Source: Candidatus Barnesiella excrementigallinarum
GTDB taxonomy: Bacteria; Bacteroidota; Bacteroidia; Bacteroidales; Barnesiellaceae
Assembly: GCA_019114445.1 (NCBI GenBank)
Contig: DXFL01000030.1
Span: forward strand, 107,287-171,286
Length of the DNA stretch: 64,000 nt
Reading direction: 5' to 3'
This document shows, piece after piece, positions 22,556-33,066 of this stretch; the first letter of the stretch is position 1; each line of letters opens with the position of its first letter. The notes under the pieces were generated by a model that was not told the origin of the DNA, ran no database searches, and worked only from the letters and a program-made list of their open reading frames with translations. Position numbers and translations under genes: made by a program.

Positions 22556-25546
22556 TTAAAAGGTTATGTTCAATCCGAAAGTAAAATTACGAGTCACGGG
22601 ATATACGTTGCTATCATTACCCGAACCGCTCACTTCGGGATCGAGCCCTGTGTAACGGGTGATGGTAAACAGGTTTTGTGCCGAAACCGACAGACGTACC
22701 TGCTGCATAGCAGCTTTCTTGGTCAACTCGCTGGGAAGTGTATATCCCAACGAAATATTTTTCAAACGCAGGTAGCTGCCATCTTCCAAAAAGCGGTCGG
22801 AAACCCGGTTGTTTTTATTGGGGTCGCCGAATACGGCACGCGGCATTGTATTGCTCGTACCGGGACCGCGCCAACGGTCGAGGACAGTGGTCATTTGATT
22901 TTGTGCGACGCTCATCGCTTCGAGCGAAGCCCGGTTTCCGTTGTAGATTTTGTTTCCGGCTACACCCTGAAAAAATATCTCCAAATCGAATCCTTTATAC
23001 GAGAACTGGTTATTCATGGCAAAGGTCCACGAGGGTGTAGGACTGCCCAAAATAGTTCGGTCGTCGTCGTTGATTACACCATCGTTGTTCAAATCCTTAA
23101 AGCGGATATCGCCCGGCTGAGTGCTCGATGTAGGATCGCTTCCCACCGTTTGTATAGCATGGTTATCTACCTCTTCTTGGGTTTGGAAAATACCATCGGT
23201 TACATAACCGTAGAAGGCACTGATAGGATAACCTACCATATGTACGTTGTTATCGAAATACATGGGAACATCGCTGTTGAGGCTTATCAGTTCATTGTGG
23301 TTATACGACAGGTTTGCCGTGGTAGTCCAAGTGAAATCGCCTCTGAAATTGAACGAGGTCAAAGCCAACTCAGCACCTACATTTCGCATTAGACCGGCAT
23401 TGATTTGCGACACGTTCTCGTCGGAGTAACCCGATGAAATGGGCACCGACATGGGCACCAACATATCGTTGGTATTCTTGATATATCCGTCCAAAGTCAA
23501 CAAAAGGCGGCTGTCGAGCAACGAAGCGTCGATACCTACATTGTATTGTTCCACCTCTTCCCAACGTACATTGGGGTTAGGCATTACCCACGGAGCCAAG
23601 CCCGACACCTGATTGCCGTTAAAGTTGTACTGCACGGTTTGCAATACCGAAGCATAAGCATAGTTCCCTACACTGGCTTGGTTACCGGTTACACCGTATC
23701 CGGCACGGATTTTCAAATCGCTCAGGGCAAAACTCTTGTTAAACCACTCTTCCTCGCTCATACGCCAAGCCAACGAAACCGAGGGGAAAGCACCCCAACG
23801 ATTGGCTTTGCTGAAACGAGAACTACCGTCGGCACGCATGGTGGCCGTAAAGAGGTAACGATTGTCGTAAACATAATTGACACGACCCATAAACGACAGG
23901 AGCGCCCAGTCGCTTCCGTTACCTGTCAAGGTAGGCTCCAAAATACCATTGGCCAATTCTTGCGCCGTATCGCTGATAAAGCCTTGTATGCTACCGCTCA
24001 TAAACTCGTAGGTATTGGTTTGCGCCGACGAACCTATCATGGCGGTCAAAGTATGCTTTTCGTTGATTGTTTTATTAAACGTCAACAAGTTATCCCACAG
24101 CCACGTAAAACTTTTGTTATATTGGCGGGAAGCTTGCGATTCGGGTTGTTCGATAGGTTCCCAGTCGTATTTGGGAGCCCAGCTTTTGCTATCCCAGAAC
24201 AGGGCTTGAATACCAAACGTACTCTTGAAAGTGAGCCATTCCCACGGTTTTATTTCGGCATAAATATTGCCCAGCAAATTATAACCTTTCGTTGTCGAAG
24301 TGTTCTCCATCATTTTACCGATAGGGTTGGCAATATCGCCCACATACATAGCCAATCCCACTGGGCCGGCCCACGTGCCGTCGTCGTTCTTGATAGGCTG
24401 CGTAGGCAACGCTTTCATGGTGTTTTGTATATTATATTCGCCCTGCGATTTAATATCGTGGTTGAGCGAAAGGTTATGCCCCATTTTCAACCATTTATAC
24501 AACTCTACATCGGAGTTGAATTGAAGGGTAAACCGTTTATAATCGGTCGTTTTGATAATACCTTGTTGATCGTAATAGGTACCCGACACGTAGTAACGGC
24601 TCTTTTGGGTGCCACCCGAATAATTGGCCGAGTAGGTTTGTGTGGGAGCATATTGGAAAAGTTCGCCCATCCAGTCGGTCCCTTCTCCCAACTTGGTAGG
24701 ATCGAGGAATTTGGGATACTGAGGCTGTCCGCCGGCACTCATCATCTCGTTGTGTAACGAAGCGAATTGCGAAGCATTCAGCAACGGCAATGTGCGTTGC
24801 AGTTGGTCGAATCCATACGAAACCTTCACATTCAGGTTGTTACGTTCTTGCGAGCCTCTCTTGGTCGTAATGATAATTACTCCATAAGCACCCCGCGAAC
24901 CGTAGATGGCCGTTGCCGAAGCATCTTTAAGAATATCGACGCTCTCTACGTCGTCCATATTAATCATATTCAACGGCACATCGGTAGGAACACCGTCGAT
25001 GACTAAAAGAGGATCGCTATTGTTGATTGACCCGATTCCCCGGATCTTCATGCTCACATTGCTACCCGGAGCTCCGCTCGAAACAACCTGTAAACCGGGC
25101 GCCCGACCTTGCAAGGCAGCACCCAAACTCGGCGACGGCTGACGTGCCAAATCCTTAGACGAAACCTGCGAAATGGCACCCGTTAAATCGCTTTTCTTCT
25201 GAATGCCATATCCTATCACTACAATCTCGTCCAACATTTCGTTATTCTCTTGCAGAACAATCTGTACCGTACTTTGGCCATTTACAGCGACATCTTGTGC
25301 TACATAGCCCACATAACTGACGTGTAGCACGGGATTAGCCGAACTCAAACTGAGATTGAAACGGCCGTCTATATCGGTAACCGTCCCGTTCGAAGTCCCC
25401 TTCTCCACCACATTAACACCGATAAGGGGCTCTTGATTTACATCGAGAACAACACCCCCGACCTTATTCTGAGCCCACAATGTTATCGGCAACAAGTATA
25501 AGAGGATTGCAGAAATGACTATCCTGCCATAATGGTTATTTTTCAT
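22556..25546 (-). CDS. SusC/RagA family TonB-dependent outer membrane transporter
   Basis: 996 aa; carboxypeptidase-like N-terminal domain (GVVLDVNQEPLIGVNVVEKGTSNGTVTDIDGRFNL), plug motif DEIVVIGYGIQKKSDLTGAISQVSSKDL. Confidence 0.98.
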   Translation of the reverse strand: MKNNHYGRIVISAILLYLLPITLWAQNKVGGVVLDVNQEPLIGVNVVEKGTSNGTVTDIDGRFNLSLSSANPVLHVSYVGYVAQDVAVNGQSTVQIVLQENNEMLDEIVVIGYGIQKKSDLTGAISQVSSKDLARQPSPSLGAALQGRAPGLQVVSSGAPGSNVSMKIRGIGSINNSDPLLVIDGVPTDVPLNMINMDDVESVDILKDASATAIYGSRGAYGVIIITTKRGSQERNNLNVKVSYGFDQLQRTLPLLNASQFASLHNEMMSAGGQPQYPKFLDPTKLGEGTDWMGELFQYAPTQTYSANYSGGTQKSRYYVSGTYYDQQGIIKTTDYKRFTLQFNSDVELYKWLKMGHNLSLNHDIKSQGEYNIQNTMKALPTQPIKNDDGTWAGPVGLAMYVGDIANPIGKMMENTSTTKGYNLLGNIYAEIKPWEWLTFKSTFGIQALFWDSKSWAPKYDWEPIEQPESQASRQYNKSFTWLWDNLLTFNKTINEKHTLTAMIGSSAQTNTYEFMSGSIQGFISDTAQELANGILEPTLTGNGSDWALLSFMGRVNYVYDNRYLFTATMRADGSSRFSKANRWGAFPSVSLAWRMSEEEWFNKSFALSDLKIRAGYGVTGNQASVGNYAYASVLQTVQYNFNGNQVSGLAPWVMPNPNVRWEEVEQYNVGIDASLLDSRLLLTLDGYIKNTNDMLVPMSVPISSGYSDENVSQINAGLMRNVGAELALTSFNFRGDFTWTTTANLSYNHNELISLNSDVPMYFDNNVHMVGYPISAFYGYVTDGIFQTQEEVDNHAIQTVGSDPTSSTQPGDIRFKDLNNDGVINDDDRTILGSPTPSWTFAMNNQFSYKGFDLEIFFQGVAGNKIYNGNRASLEAMSVAQNQMTTVLDRWRGPGTSNTMPRAVFGDPNKNNRVSDRFLEDGSYLRLKNISLGYTLPSELTKKAAMQQVRLSVSAQNLFTITRYTGLDPEVSGSGNDSNVYPVTRNFTFGLNITF

Positions 25547-25570
25547 GTATGTTTTTCTTTAAGAAAATAC

Positions 25571-25606
25571 AAAAAAGGAGGCTTACCCCCTCAAAGAGCA
25601 GCCTCC
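25571..25606 (-). terminator. Intrinsic terminator / attenuator between the first PUL gene and susC
   Basis: Minus strand GGAGGCT-gctctttgagggggta-AGCCTCC-TTTTTT, starting about 9 nt after the stop of the 25615-26979 gene. Confidence 0.75.
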
Positions 25607-25614
25607 AATAGGTT

Positions 25615-26979
25615 TTAGCGAATTACTATTTTAGATGTAGAGCGTCCTTGCGGTGTCTCTATCGATAAGATATATACACCCGAATTTACGCCATCGAAAG
25701 GCAACAAAGTACCATTCACCGAAGCAATTTTCCGCCCGCTTATGTCATACAAAGCCATAGCGTGAGCTTTTTCACAAACGATTCCGTAAGCATTCTGAAT
25801 CCAATCGGCCACTTCTATTTCTTCTACAACCGTCGAAGTTCCGTCGTTTTCCTTGACATTGAGTTTCATGTTTTTCAAATCAACCGTCAACGTATAATTG
25901 GCTGCTTGATCGGCTTCGACTTTGAATTTGTTATCATCGCCACCCAATACGGTGAGGGCCAAATCGCCTTCTTGAAGAAGGGTTCCATTGCTTTCGGCAC
26001 CATAAGCAACAGCCGTGAAAGTATCGCCATTATAGAACTTCAACTCACCTTCTCTCAAATCGCCGGTCCACGTATAAACGCCCTCTTCGCCGGTATTTAC
26101 AAGAATATTCTCATCTTTGAATGCCCACTCGCTTTCTAAGGCATTACCAACAGCCCACAATTGAACAGGATAAGCGGTAGGTTCTGCAATCGTCATCTTC
26201 ATGGCGTTCACATCGACCGTCACTTCATACAGGCCATCGAGTTTTACGCTGAATTTCCAGTCTTCGTCTCCACTGGTCGTATATTTCAAATCATACTCGC
26301 CAAGAACTTCAACCGTTTGCTCAGGTTGAGCCGATACATACATACGGTTATTCCATTTCCGAGCCATCATGAATTTCAGGCCGTCAAACGTATCACACGT
26401 TTTTATATACATCATCGTTCTATAAACGCCCGAATTGAAAGAGGTCTCAGGCAATATCACGGCATCTTCGATTGTCCAACCCGCATTCGTCGAAGCCCCT
26501 ATCGCATAAATCGACTCGAAATAAGAAGCCGATTGATCGGGCAATCCGGCACCATCACTTACCTCAACAACAGGTTTCTCACCCGTGAGGTCGATTCTGA
26601 ATTTGTAACGTCCGGCTGCCGTAACCTTAAACGATTTGTCGGGCGAAGTGTAATCGTTGCGATATTCCAGTTCGTGAGAACCTGTGGTCAACTCCAAAAA
26701 AGTTTCATTGGGATTATCTCCCACAGGTGTAGAAGCCATGGCAGGACCATAGCCCGGAGCAAAATCATACGTTGTCACAAATCGCATACGACCTTCTGTC
26801 AAATCAGCAGTGTACTCATACACACCTTCTTCAACGGTCATCATACGAATGACATTATCACTCTCCCATTGAGCCGGAGTGGCATCCCCTATTACATATA
26901 AAGAGGTGGGATAATTGCCGGCAACTATCGAAGCCGAACATAAGGCAAAAGCCGAAAAAAGTAAGAATTTGCTTTTCAT
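25615..26979 (-). CDS. SusF/SusE-like multi-module glycan-binding protein with T9SS sorting domain
   Basis: 454 aa; signal peptide without clear lipobox; three repeated SusE/F-like modules (LYVIGDATPAQWES, IYAIGASTNAGWT, LWAVGNALESEWAF); C-terminus MALYDISGRKIASVNG...GVYILSIETPQGRSTSKIVIR. Confidence 0.85.
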   Translation of the reverse strand: MKSKFLLFSAFALCSASIVAGNYPTSLYVIGDATPAQWESDNVIRMMTVEEGVYEYTADLTEGRMRFVTTYDFAPGYGPAMASTPVGDNPNETFLELTTGSHELEYRNDYTSPDKSFKVTAAGRYKFRIDLTGEKPVVEVSDGAGLPDQSASYFESIYAIGASTNAGWTIEDAVILPETSFNSGVYRTMMYIKTCDTFDGLKFMMARKWNNRMYVSAQPEQTVEVLGEYDLKYTTSGDEDWKFSVKLDGLYEVTVDVNAMKMTIAEPTAYPVQLWAVGNALESEWAFKDENILVNTGEEGVYTWTGDLREGELKFYNGDTFTAVAYGAESNGTLLQEGDLALTVLGGDDNKFKVEADQAANYTLTVDLKNMKLNVKENDGTSTVVEEIEVADWIQNAYGIVCEKAHAMALYDISGRKIASVNGTLLPFDGVNSGVYILSIETPQGRSTSKIVIR

Positions 26980-27044
26980 GTTATTTAATTATTTGTGGTT
27001 ATTAAAAGAAAGACGTGGAGACTTCTCTGCGTCCGATTTTGTCA

Positions 27045-27075
27045 CAAAAATAAATGCGTTGTTCTGCTCTGTCAA
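27045..27075 (-). promoter_or_regulatory. Predicted PUL promoter (-33 TTG, 20-bp spacer, -7 TATTTTTG)
   Basis: Minus strand TTG (27075..27073), N20, TATTTTTG (27052..27045), about 66 bp upstream of the first PUL gene. Confidence 0.7.
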
Positions 27076-27289
27076 TTAGATGTAGTAAAAAAGTAGAATT
27101 TTAATAAAAATAAAAGTTTTATAATCAAATATTTATATAAATAAATAGTAGTTGTAAAAGTAGCTATTATAATAGCATTTTTACCGAATAAACCAGCAGG
27201 ATTACAAAATATTTTTTATCTTTGTTTGACAATTAAATCTTAATTTTACAGAACTCTAAAAAAAATAAGAATATAATCTGTTATACACC

Positions 27290-28927
27290 ATGAATATCCC
27301 CCGGCATTTAACATACATTCTGTTTAGTTTGGCTTTCGTATACCTCACCGGAACTTCTCAAACGCAGGCTTCTCCCGCAAACAATAAATCGACTTTCCCC
27401 ACTGTCGAAAGCGTTCTCGACTCCCTCGATCATCTTATCGGAGAACGCTACCGTTTTACCCAACAAAAAGAGACACAAATACGGGAGATAAAACAAAAAC
27501 TGAAAAACCAGCTAAATCCCGCCGAACGGTTTCAAATTATGGGAAATTTAATCGACGCTTACAGGGCTTTCAGTATCGACTCCCAAACGGTTTATGTAAA
27601 AAGACAAATTGAACTGGCCGACAATCGGGGGACCCACGATATGCAAATACAGGCGAGGCTCAACATGGTTGAATGCCTCTATACCGCAGGTATGTACAAA
27701 GAGGCCGATGAACTTTTAACAAAGACCGAACGGAAACAACTCCCCCACTACATTCTACCTTATTATTACCATTTGAAACGAACACTTTACGGATTGCTCG
27801 CCGATTATGCCCTGCAACCCGAAATTCGCGACAATTATACCCAAATGCTCAACCTCTACCGCGATTCTATTTTACAGGCCAACCCCTCCACTTCTTTCAC
27901 ATACAGCGTGGTCAAAGCCGATGAACTGACCTCTCAGCATGACTATGCCGAGGCTTTGGAAATCTTGCGAAAGGCGCTCTCACAAAACCTGCAAAACTCT
28001 CACGATCAAGGCATCGTCTACTATTGCATGGCCGAGATCTTCTCAAAAACATACCAAAGCGATAGTACGAAAATCTATTATGCCCTCTCGGCCCAATGCG
28101 ACTTAAAAGCCTCGGTACGGGAATATGTATCGCTCCACCGGCTTGCCGAACAACTGTTCCAAGAAGGCGACATCGAACGGGCTTATGCCTATATTAAATG
28201 TTCGGTCGAGGATGCCCGAACTTGTAATGCCCGGGTACGAAGCCTCGAATTTATGCCGGTTTTCACCATTATCGAAGAAGTATATCAAGCACAAATTCAA
28301 AAGCAACGCAAACTGTCATTAACATTTACCTATATTACCTGTGCCTTTTGTATCATTTTATTGATCACCTTTGTCATTCTATTTTTCCAAAACCACAAAC
28401 TCAACCTCGTCAAAGAGAAACTCAACCAAACCAATCGACATTTGCAAACCGTCAACGACTCGCTAATCGAGAGCAACCATGTCAAAGAAGAGTATCTCAG
28501 CCGTTATATGGACCAATGTGCCGTATACATCGACAAAATGGACGACTATCGCCGATCGCTCAACAAGCTGGCGGCATTGGGGAAAGTAGATGAACTGGCC
28601 AAAAACCTGAAATCCCAAAATATCATCAACAACGAGCGTAAAATGTTTTACGCCGAATTTGACCAATCATTCCTAAAACTCTATCCCGACTTTGTCGAAA
28701 AATTTAACGGATTGCTGGTACCCGAAGCTCGAATCACTCCAAAGCCCAACTCGCTTACACCCGAACTCCGTATCTACGCGTTGGTACGCTTAGGCACAAC
28801 CGATAGCGCCCAAATAGCCCGATTCCTATGTTATTCCGTTTCGACTATTTACAACTACCGCGTAAAAATACGTAACTCGGCTATCGGCTCTCGCGAAAAC
28901 TTCGAAGAGCAGGTAATGCACCTCTGA
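27290..28927 (+). CDS. DUF6377/SusR-like membrane-bound transcriptional regulator (periplasmic TPR, one TM, C-terminal HTH)
   Basis: 545 aa; signal/TM N-terminus, TPR-like region, TM LTFTYITCAFCIILLITFVILFF, C-terminal LTPELRIYALVRLGTTDSAQIARFLCYSVSTIYNYRVKIRN; divergent from the PUL. Confidence 0.85.
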   Translation: MNIPRHLTYILFSLAFVYLTGTSQTQASPANNKSTFPTVESVLDSLDHLIGERYRFTQQKETQIREIKQKLKNQLNPAERFQIMGNLIDAYRAFSIDSQTVYVKRQIELADNRGTHDMQIQARLNMVECLYTAGMYKEADELLTKTERKQLPHYILPYYYHLKRTLYGLLADYALQPEIRDNYTQMLNLYRDSILQANPSTSFTYSVVKADELTSQHDYAEALEILRKALSQNLQNSHDQGIVYYCMAEIFSKTYQSDSTKIYYALSAQCDLKASVREYVSLHRLAEQLFQEGDIERAYAYIKCSVEDARTCNARVRSLEFMPVFTIIEEVYQAQIQKQRKLSLTFTYITCAFCIILLITFVILFFQNHKLNLVKEKLNQTNRHLQTVNDSLIESNHVKEEYLSRYMDQCAVYIDKMDDYRRSLNKLAALGKVDELAKNLKSQNIINNERKMFYAEFDQSFLKLYPDFVEKFNGLLVPEARITPKPNSLTPELRIYALVRLGTTDSAQIARFLCYSVSTIYNYRVKIRNSAIGSRENFEEQVMHL

Positions 28928-29107
28928 ATCCGTATTTCAATCATTTGTTCCTATCCGGGTTAGGACAATCATATCCGGTATCCCCCTTCAAACCGTTCTC
29001 CTTTTTGAGAGAAATTCCATGCCTGCTTTTCTCACCCGATAAACCGAGAAAAGCAAATGTTTATATAAACTTTATTTTTATTAATAGAAGAAACAAAATA
29101 AAATTGC

Positions 29108-29115
29108 TACATTTG
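29108..29115 (+). promoter_or_regulatory. Predicted -7 element of malic enzyme promoter (TACATTTG)
   Basis: TAnnTTTG match 82 bp upstream of the ORF; flanked by GCTAC/GTAGC dyad. Confidence 0.5.
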
Positions 29116-29196
29116 TAGCGATTATACTTACAAATTAAAATTTATTTTAACCTTTAAGAATACAAATTAAACAGAAATCAACCAAATAATATATTT

Positions 29197-31482
29197 ATGT
29201 CAAAAGTTTCAAAAGAAGATGCTTTAAAGTATCACAGCGAAGGCAAAGCCGGAAAAATAGAAGTTATCCCTACCAAACCATATAGTACGCAACGCGACTT
29301 GTCCCTCGCCTACACACCGGGTGTAGCCGAGCCTTGTCTCGAAATAGAAAAAGACCCCGAAAAGGCTTACGAATATACCTCGAAAGGCAATTTGGTTGCC
29401 GTTATCTCCAACGGCACGGCCGTACTGGGACTGGGCGACATCGGCGCATTGGCCGGGAAACCGGTTATGGAAGGTAAAGGTTTGTTGTTCAAGATATTTG
29501 CCGGAATCGACGTTTTCGACATCGAAGTCAACGAAAAAGACCCCGAAAAATTTATTGCGGCCGTAAAAGCCATCGCCCCCACATTTGGAGGGATCAATTT
29601 GGAGGATATAAAAGCGCCCGAATGTTTCGAAATAGAGACCCGTTTGAAAGAGGAATTGAACATACCGGTCATGCACGACGACCAACACGGTACAGCCATT
29701 ATTTCGGGTGCCGGTCTGCTGAATGCCCTCGAAATTCAAGGAAAGAAAATCGAGGAGGCCAAACTGGTGGTAAACGGTGCCGGAGCCGCTGCCAGTTCGT
29801 GTACCAAACTATATATGGGACTGGGTATTAAAAAAGAAAATATTGTCATGGTGGACAGTAAAGGTGTAATCAGTACGAGCCGTACCGACCTGACACCGGC
29901 CAAACGAGAGTTTGCCACCGAACGGACCGATATAAAGACTTTGGCCGACGCCATGCGGGGTGCCGACATATTCTTGGGGCTCTCGGTAGCCGACGTGCTG
30001 ACTCCCGAGATGGTACAGTCGATGAACGACCGGCCTATCGTATTCGCCCTCGCCAATCCCAATCCCGAAATCGCTTACGACAAGGCGATGGCGTCGCGCG
30101 ACGATTTGATTTTCGCTACCGGACGGTCGGACTATCCAAACCAAATCAACAATGTACTGGGATTCCCCTATATCTTCCGGGGTGCGCTCGACGTTCGAGC
30201 CACAGCCATCAACGAAGAGATGAAACTGGCAGCCACCTATGCTATCGCCCGACTGACCAAAGAACCGGTACCCGATGTGGTAAACTCGGCTTACGGGATA
30301 CAACGCCTGTCGTTCGGTCCCGAATACATCATTCCCAAAGCCCTCGACCCCCGCTTGCTCACAGCCGTAGCACCCGCCGTGGCCAAAGCAGCTATGGATT
30401 CGGGCGTGGCCCAACACCGCATTACCGACTGGGATGCCTATAACGACCGATTAAAAAAACTGATGGGTTACGACAATAAGATGTTGCGCGAATTTACCGA
30501 AATGGCCCGCAAAGAGCCCAAACGGGTCGTATTTGCCGAGGCAAACCACGCCAATATGCTCCAAGCGGCATCTACCGCCATGAAAGAAGGTATTTGCAAG
30601 CCTATCTTGCTGGGCAACGACGAGTTGATTGGCAAACTGGCCGTATCGATAGGGGTAGATTTAAAAGGTATGCAAATCATCAACCTGCGTCACCCCAACG
30701 AGGAGGATCGCCGTATCCGTTACGCCAAAATGCTCACCGAGAAGAGACAGCGCGAAGGTATGACCTACGCCGAAGCTCACGAAAAAATGTTCGACCGCAA
30801 CTACTTCGGCATGATGATGGTCGAGGCCGGCGAAGCCGATGCTTTCATCACGGGTACCTACTCGAAATATGCCGAAACCATACAAATTGCCAAAGAGGTG
30901 ATAGGCATACGCAAAGGCTACAACCACTTCGGAGCCATGCACATCATGAATACCAAACACGGTACTTACTTCCTTGCCGATACCCTCATCAACCGTAGAC
31001 CTACGACCGAAACGCTTATCGACATTGCCAAACTCTCTTACGACTCCGTACGATTTTTTGCCCAAGACCCTGTCATTGCTATGGTATCCTACTCCAACTT
31101 CGGGTCGGACAATCAAGGAAGTCCCCAAAAAGTACACGAAGCCGTAAAAGCCTTGCACGAACAATATCCCGAAATGATTATCGACGGCGAAATGCAGGTA
31201 AATTTTGCCCTCAACAACAAACTCAGGGACAAATCGTACCCCTTCAACAAACTCTACGGACGGGAAGTAAATACGATTGTATTCCCCAACCTGAGTTCGG
31301 CAAACACCGCCTACAAGATGATGTTGGAAATGGGTGTGGCCGAATCTATCGGCCCGATACAAATGGGATTGAACAAACCTATCCACTTTACCGACATCGC
31401 CAGCTCGACACGCGATATTGTCAACCTTACTACCGTTGCCGTTCTCGACGCCATCGTGCAAGAACGGCGCAATAACCAATAA
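29197..31482 (+). CDS. maeB: NADP-dependent malic enzyme with C-terminal phosphate acetyltransferase-like domain
   Basis: 761 aa; [38 protein letters not shown], and C-terminal PTA-like domain. Confidence 0.96.
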   Translation: MSKVSKEDALKYHSEGKAGKIEVIPTKPYSTQRDLSLAYTPGVAEPCLEIEKDPEKAYEYTSKGNLVAVISNGTAVLGLGDIGALAGKPVMEGKGLLFKIFAGIDVFDIEVNEKDPEKFIAAVKAIAPTFGGINLEDIKAPECFEIETRLKEELNIPVMHDDQHGTAIISGAGLLNALEIQGKKIEEAKLVVNGAGAAASSCTKLYMGLGIKKENIVMVDSKGVISTSRTDLTPAKREFATERTDIKTLADAMRGADIFLGLSVADVLTPEMVQSMNDRPIVFALANPNPEIAYDKAMASRDDLIFATGRSDYPNQINNVLGFPYIFRGALDVRATAINEEMKLAATYAIARLTKEPVPDVVNSAYGIQRLSFGPEYIIPKALDPRLLTAVAPAVAKAAMDSGVAQHRITDWDAYNDRLKKLMGYDNKMLREFTEMARKEPKRVVFAEANHANMLQAASTAMKEGICKPILLGNDELIGKLAVSIGVDLKGMQIINLRHPNEEDRRIRYAKMLTEKRQREGMTYAEAHEKMFDRNYFGMMMVEAGEADAFITGTYSKYAETIQIAKEVIGIRKGYNHFGAMHIMNTKHGTYFLADTLINRRPTTETLIDIAKLSYDSVRFFAQDPVIAMVSYSNFGSDNQGSPQKVHEAVKALHEQYPEMIIDGEMQVNFALNNKLRDKSYPFNKLYGREVNTIVFPNLSSANTAYKMMLEMGVAESIGPIQMGLNKPIHFTDIASSTRDIVNLTTVAVLDAIVQERRNNQ

Positions 31483-31491
31483 AGAATTGTT

Positions 31492-32259
31492 ATGCACATT
31501 GTCTATTTCAGCCCCACCGGCGGAACCCGAAAAGCTGCCGAAATTATCGCAAACGCCATCGCTCCCACGACGGCCGAGATAGATATTACCGACCACAAAC
31601 AACAGGAAGAGCCGATCGAGTTAACCCCCGACGACTCTATCCTTGTGGCCGTACCCGTATATGGAGGCCGCGTGCCTGCCGTTGCCATAAACCGATTGAA
31701 ACGTATAACCGGGCACAATACCCCGGCTATACCGGTTGTGGTCTATGGAAACCGCGACTACGACGATGCGCTGCTCGAATTGAAATCGGCATTGGAAGCA
31801 AACGGATTCAAAACCGTAGCTTGCATGGCTTGTATTGCCGAGCACTCCATTATGAGGGTCTACGCTCACGGAAGGCCCGACGCAGCCGACACCGCACGTT
31901 TACAGGAATTTGGCCGGCAAATCAAAGCGAAACTGTCGAAACTGAAACCGGGCGAGATACCCGTCGCCCCCACCGTAAAAGGGAATCCCGATTACAAAAT
32001 CTACAACGGTGTACCCTTAAAACCCTACGTCACTAAAAAATGCAACCTTTGCGGGAAATGTGCCGCCTTATGCCCGGTAGAAGCAATCCCGGTCGATAAT
32101 CCCAAAACCACCGACAAAGAGCGGTGTATCTCGTGCATGAGGTGCATGGCCGTTTGTCCCCAAAAAGCCCGCAAAGTAAGCCCGATAAAGGTGCATCTAT
32201 CGACCCAGATGCTCAAAAAGGCGTGCGAAACGCGCAAAGAGCCCGAACTGTTTATCTGA
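31492..32259 (+). CDS. EFR1 family ferredoxin (flavodoxin-like domain plus 2x[4Fe-4S])
   Basis: 255 aa; IVYFSPTGGTRKAAEII; CNLCGKCAALCPVEAIP and CISCMRCMAVCPQKAR. Confidence 0.9.
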   Translation: MHIVYFSPTGGTRKAAEIIANAIAPTTAEIDITDHKQQEEPIELTPDDSILVAVPVYGGRVPAVAINRLKRITGHNTPAIPVVVYGNRDYDDALLELKSALEANGFKTVACMACIAEHSIMRVYAHGRPDAADTARLQEFGRQIKAKLSKLKPGEIPVAPTVKGNPDYKIYNGVPLKPYVTKKCNLCGKCAALCPVEAIPVDNPKTTDKERCISCMRCMAVCPQKARKVSPIKVHLSTQMLKKACETRKEPELFI

Positions 32260-32294
32260 GAGCGTGTTGGAGTACAACCGTTCCCCCTATCCCG

Positions 32295-33053
32295 TCAAAC
32301 AATAAATACAGGATTGTTTTCGCTCGAATGTGCCGGAGAATACCGGAATCCTTCGGCCGAGAACGAGAGTATATCGTCGGGGGCTGTAATCCTGTTTTGC
32401 AAGATATACCGGGTCATGGCACCCCTCATCATTTTGGCATATACGACAATAGTCTTCAAACGCCCGCCGGAAGTGACTTTAAATTCGGGAGTAATCACTC
32501 TCGTCTCGCGATTAATACGCGCCCAATCCAACGACAGCCGAATCTCCTTGCTGGCCAAATTGACCAATACACCGCCGGCCTCCTTTATATCGGCAATCAA
32601 ACGGTCGGTCAACAACGGCTTCCAATACGCTGCAACCGGAATCCCCATAGAAGGCAGTTCCACCGAATATTCCATGCGGTAGGGTTTGATAAGATCGAGC
32701 GGACGGCTCATACCATAACAGGCCGAAGCAATGCGCAAATGGCTTTGAGCATATTCAAAATCGGCTTTGGAGAAATCGGCGGGAGCCATATAACGAAACA
32801 CAATACCCGTATAGGCCAACAACGCCGGCAGCCCCCGATTGTCGGGCGAATGAAAATGGTTATACCGCTCTTTGGTCTGCAAAGCCAGCCCTCGATTGGT
32901 ACCCAACATACCCGCAAGTTCGTCGACCGAATAAGCCGCCATTTCCCACGCGATATGCTCCGCCTCTCGAAGATAGAGCGGTTGTGTAACTGCGGGAACC
33001 GTAATCGTGGTGCTCCCGGACATCGTTTTTGCCGGAGATAATAAAACCAACAT
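32295..33053 (-). CDS. yaaA: Peroxide stress protein YaaA family
   Basis: Translation from MLVLLSPAKTMSG...; YaaA-type LVNLASKEI; start chosen at the conserved LLSPAK N-terminus. Confidence 0.9.
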   Translation of the reverse strand: MLVLLSPAKTMSGSTTITVPAVTQPLYLREAEHIAWEMAAYSVDELAGMLGTNRGLALQTKERYNHFHSPDNRGLPALLAYTGIVFRYMAPADFSKADFEYAQSHLRIASACYGMSRPLDLIKPYRMEYSVELPSMGIPVAAYWKPLLTDRLIADIKEAGGVLVNLASKEIRLSLDWARINRETRVITPEFKVTSGGRLKTIVVYAKMMRGAMTRYILQNRITAPDDILSFSAEGFRYSPAHSSENNPVFIV

Positions 33054-33066
33054 AATGGCAATTAAT

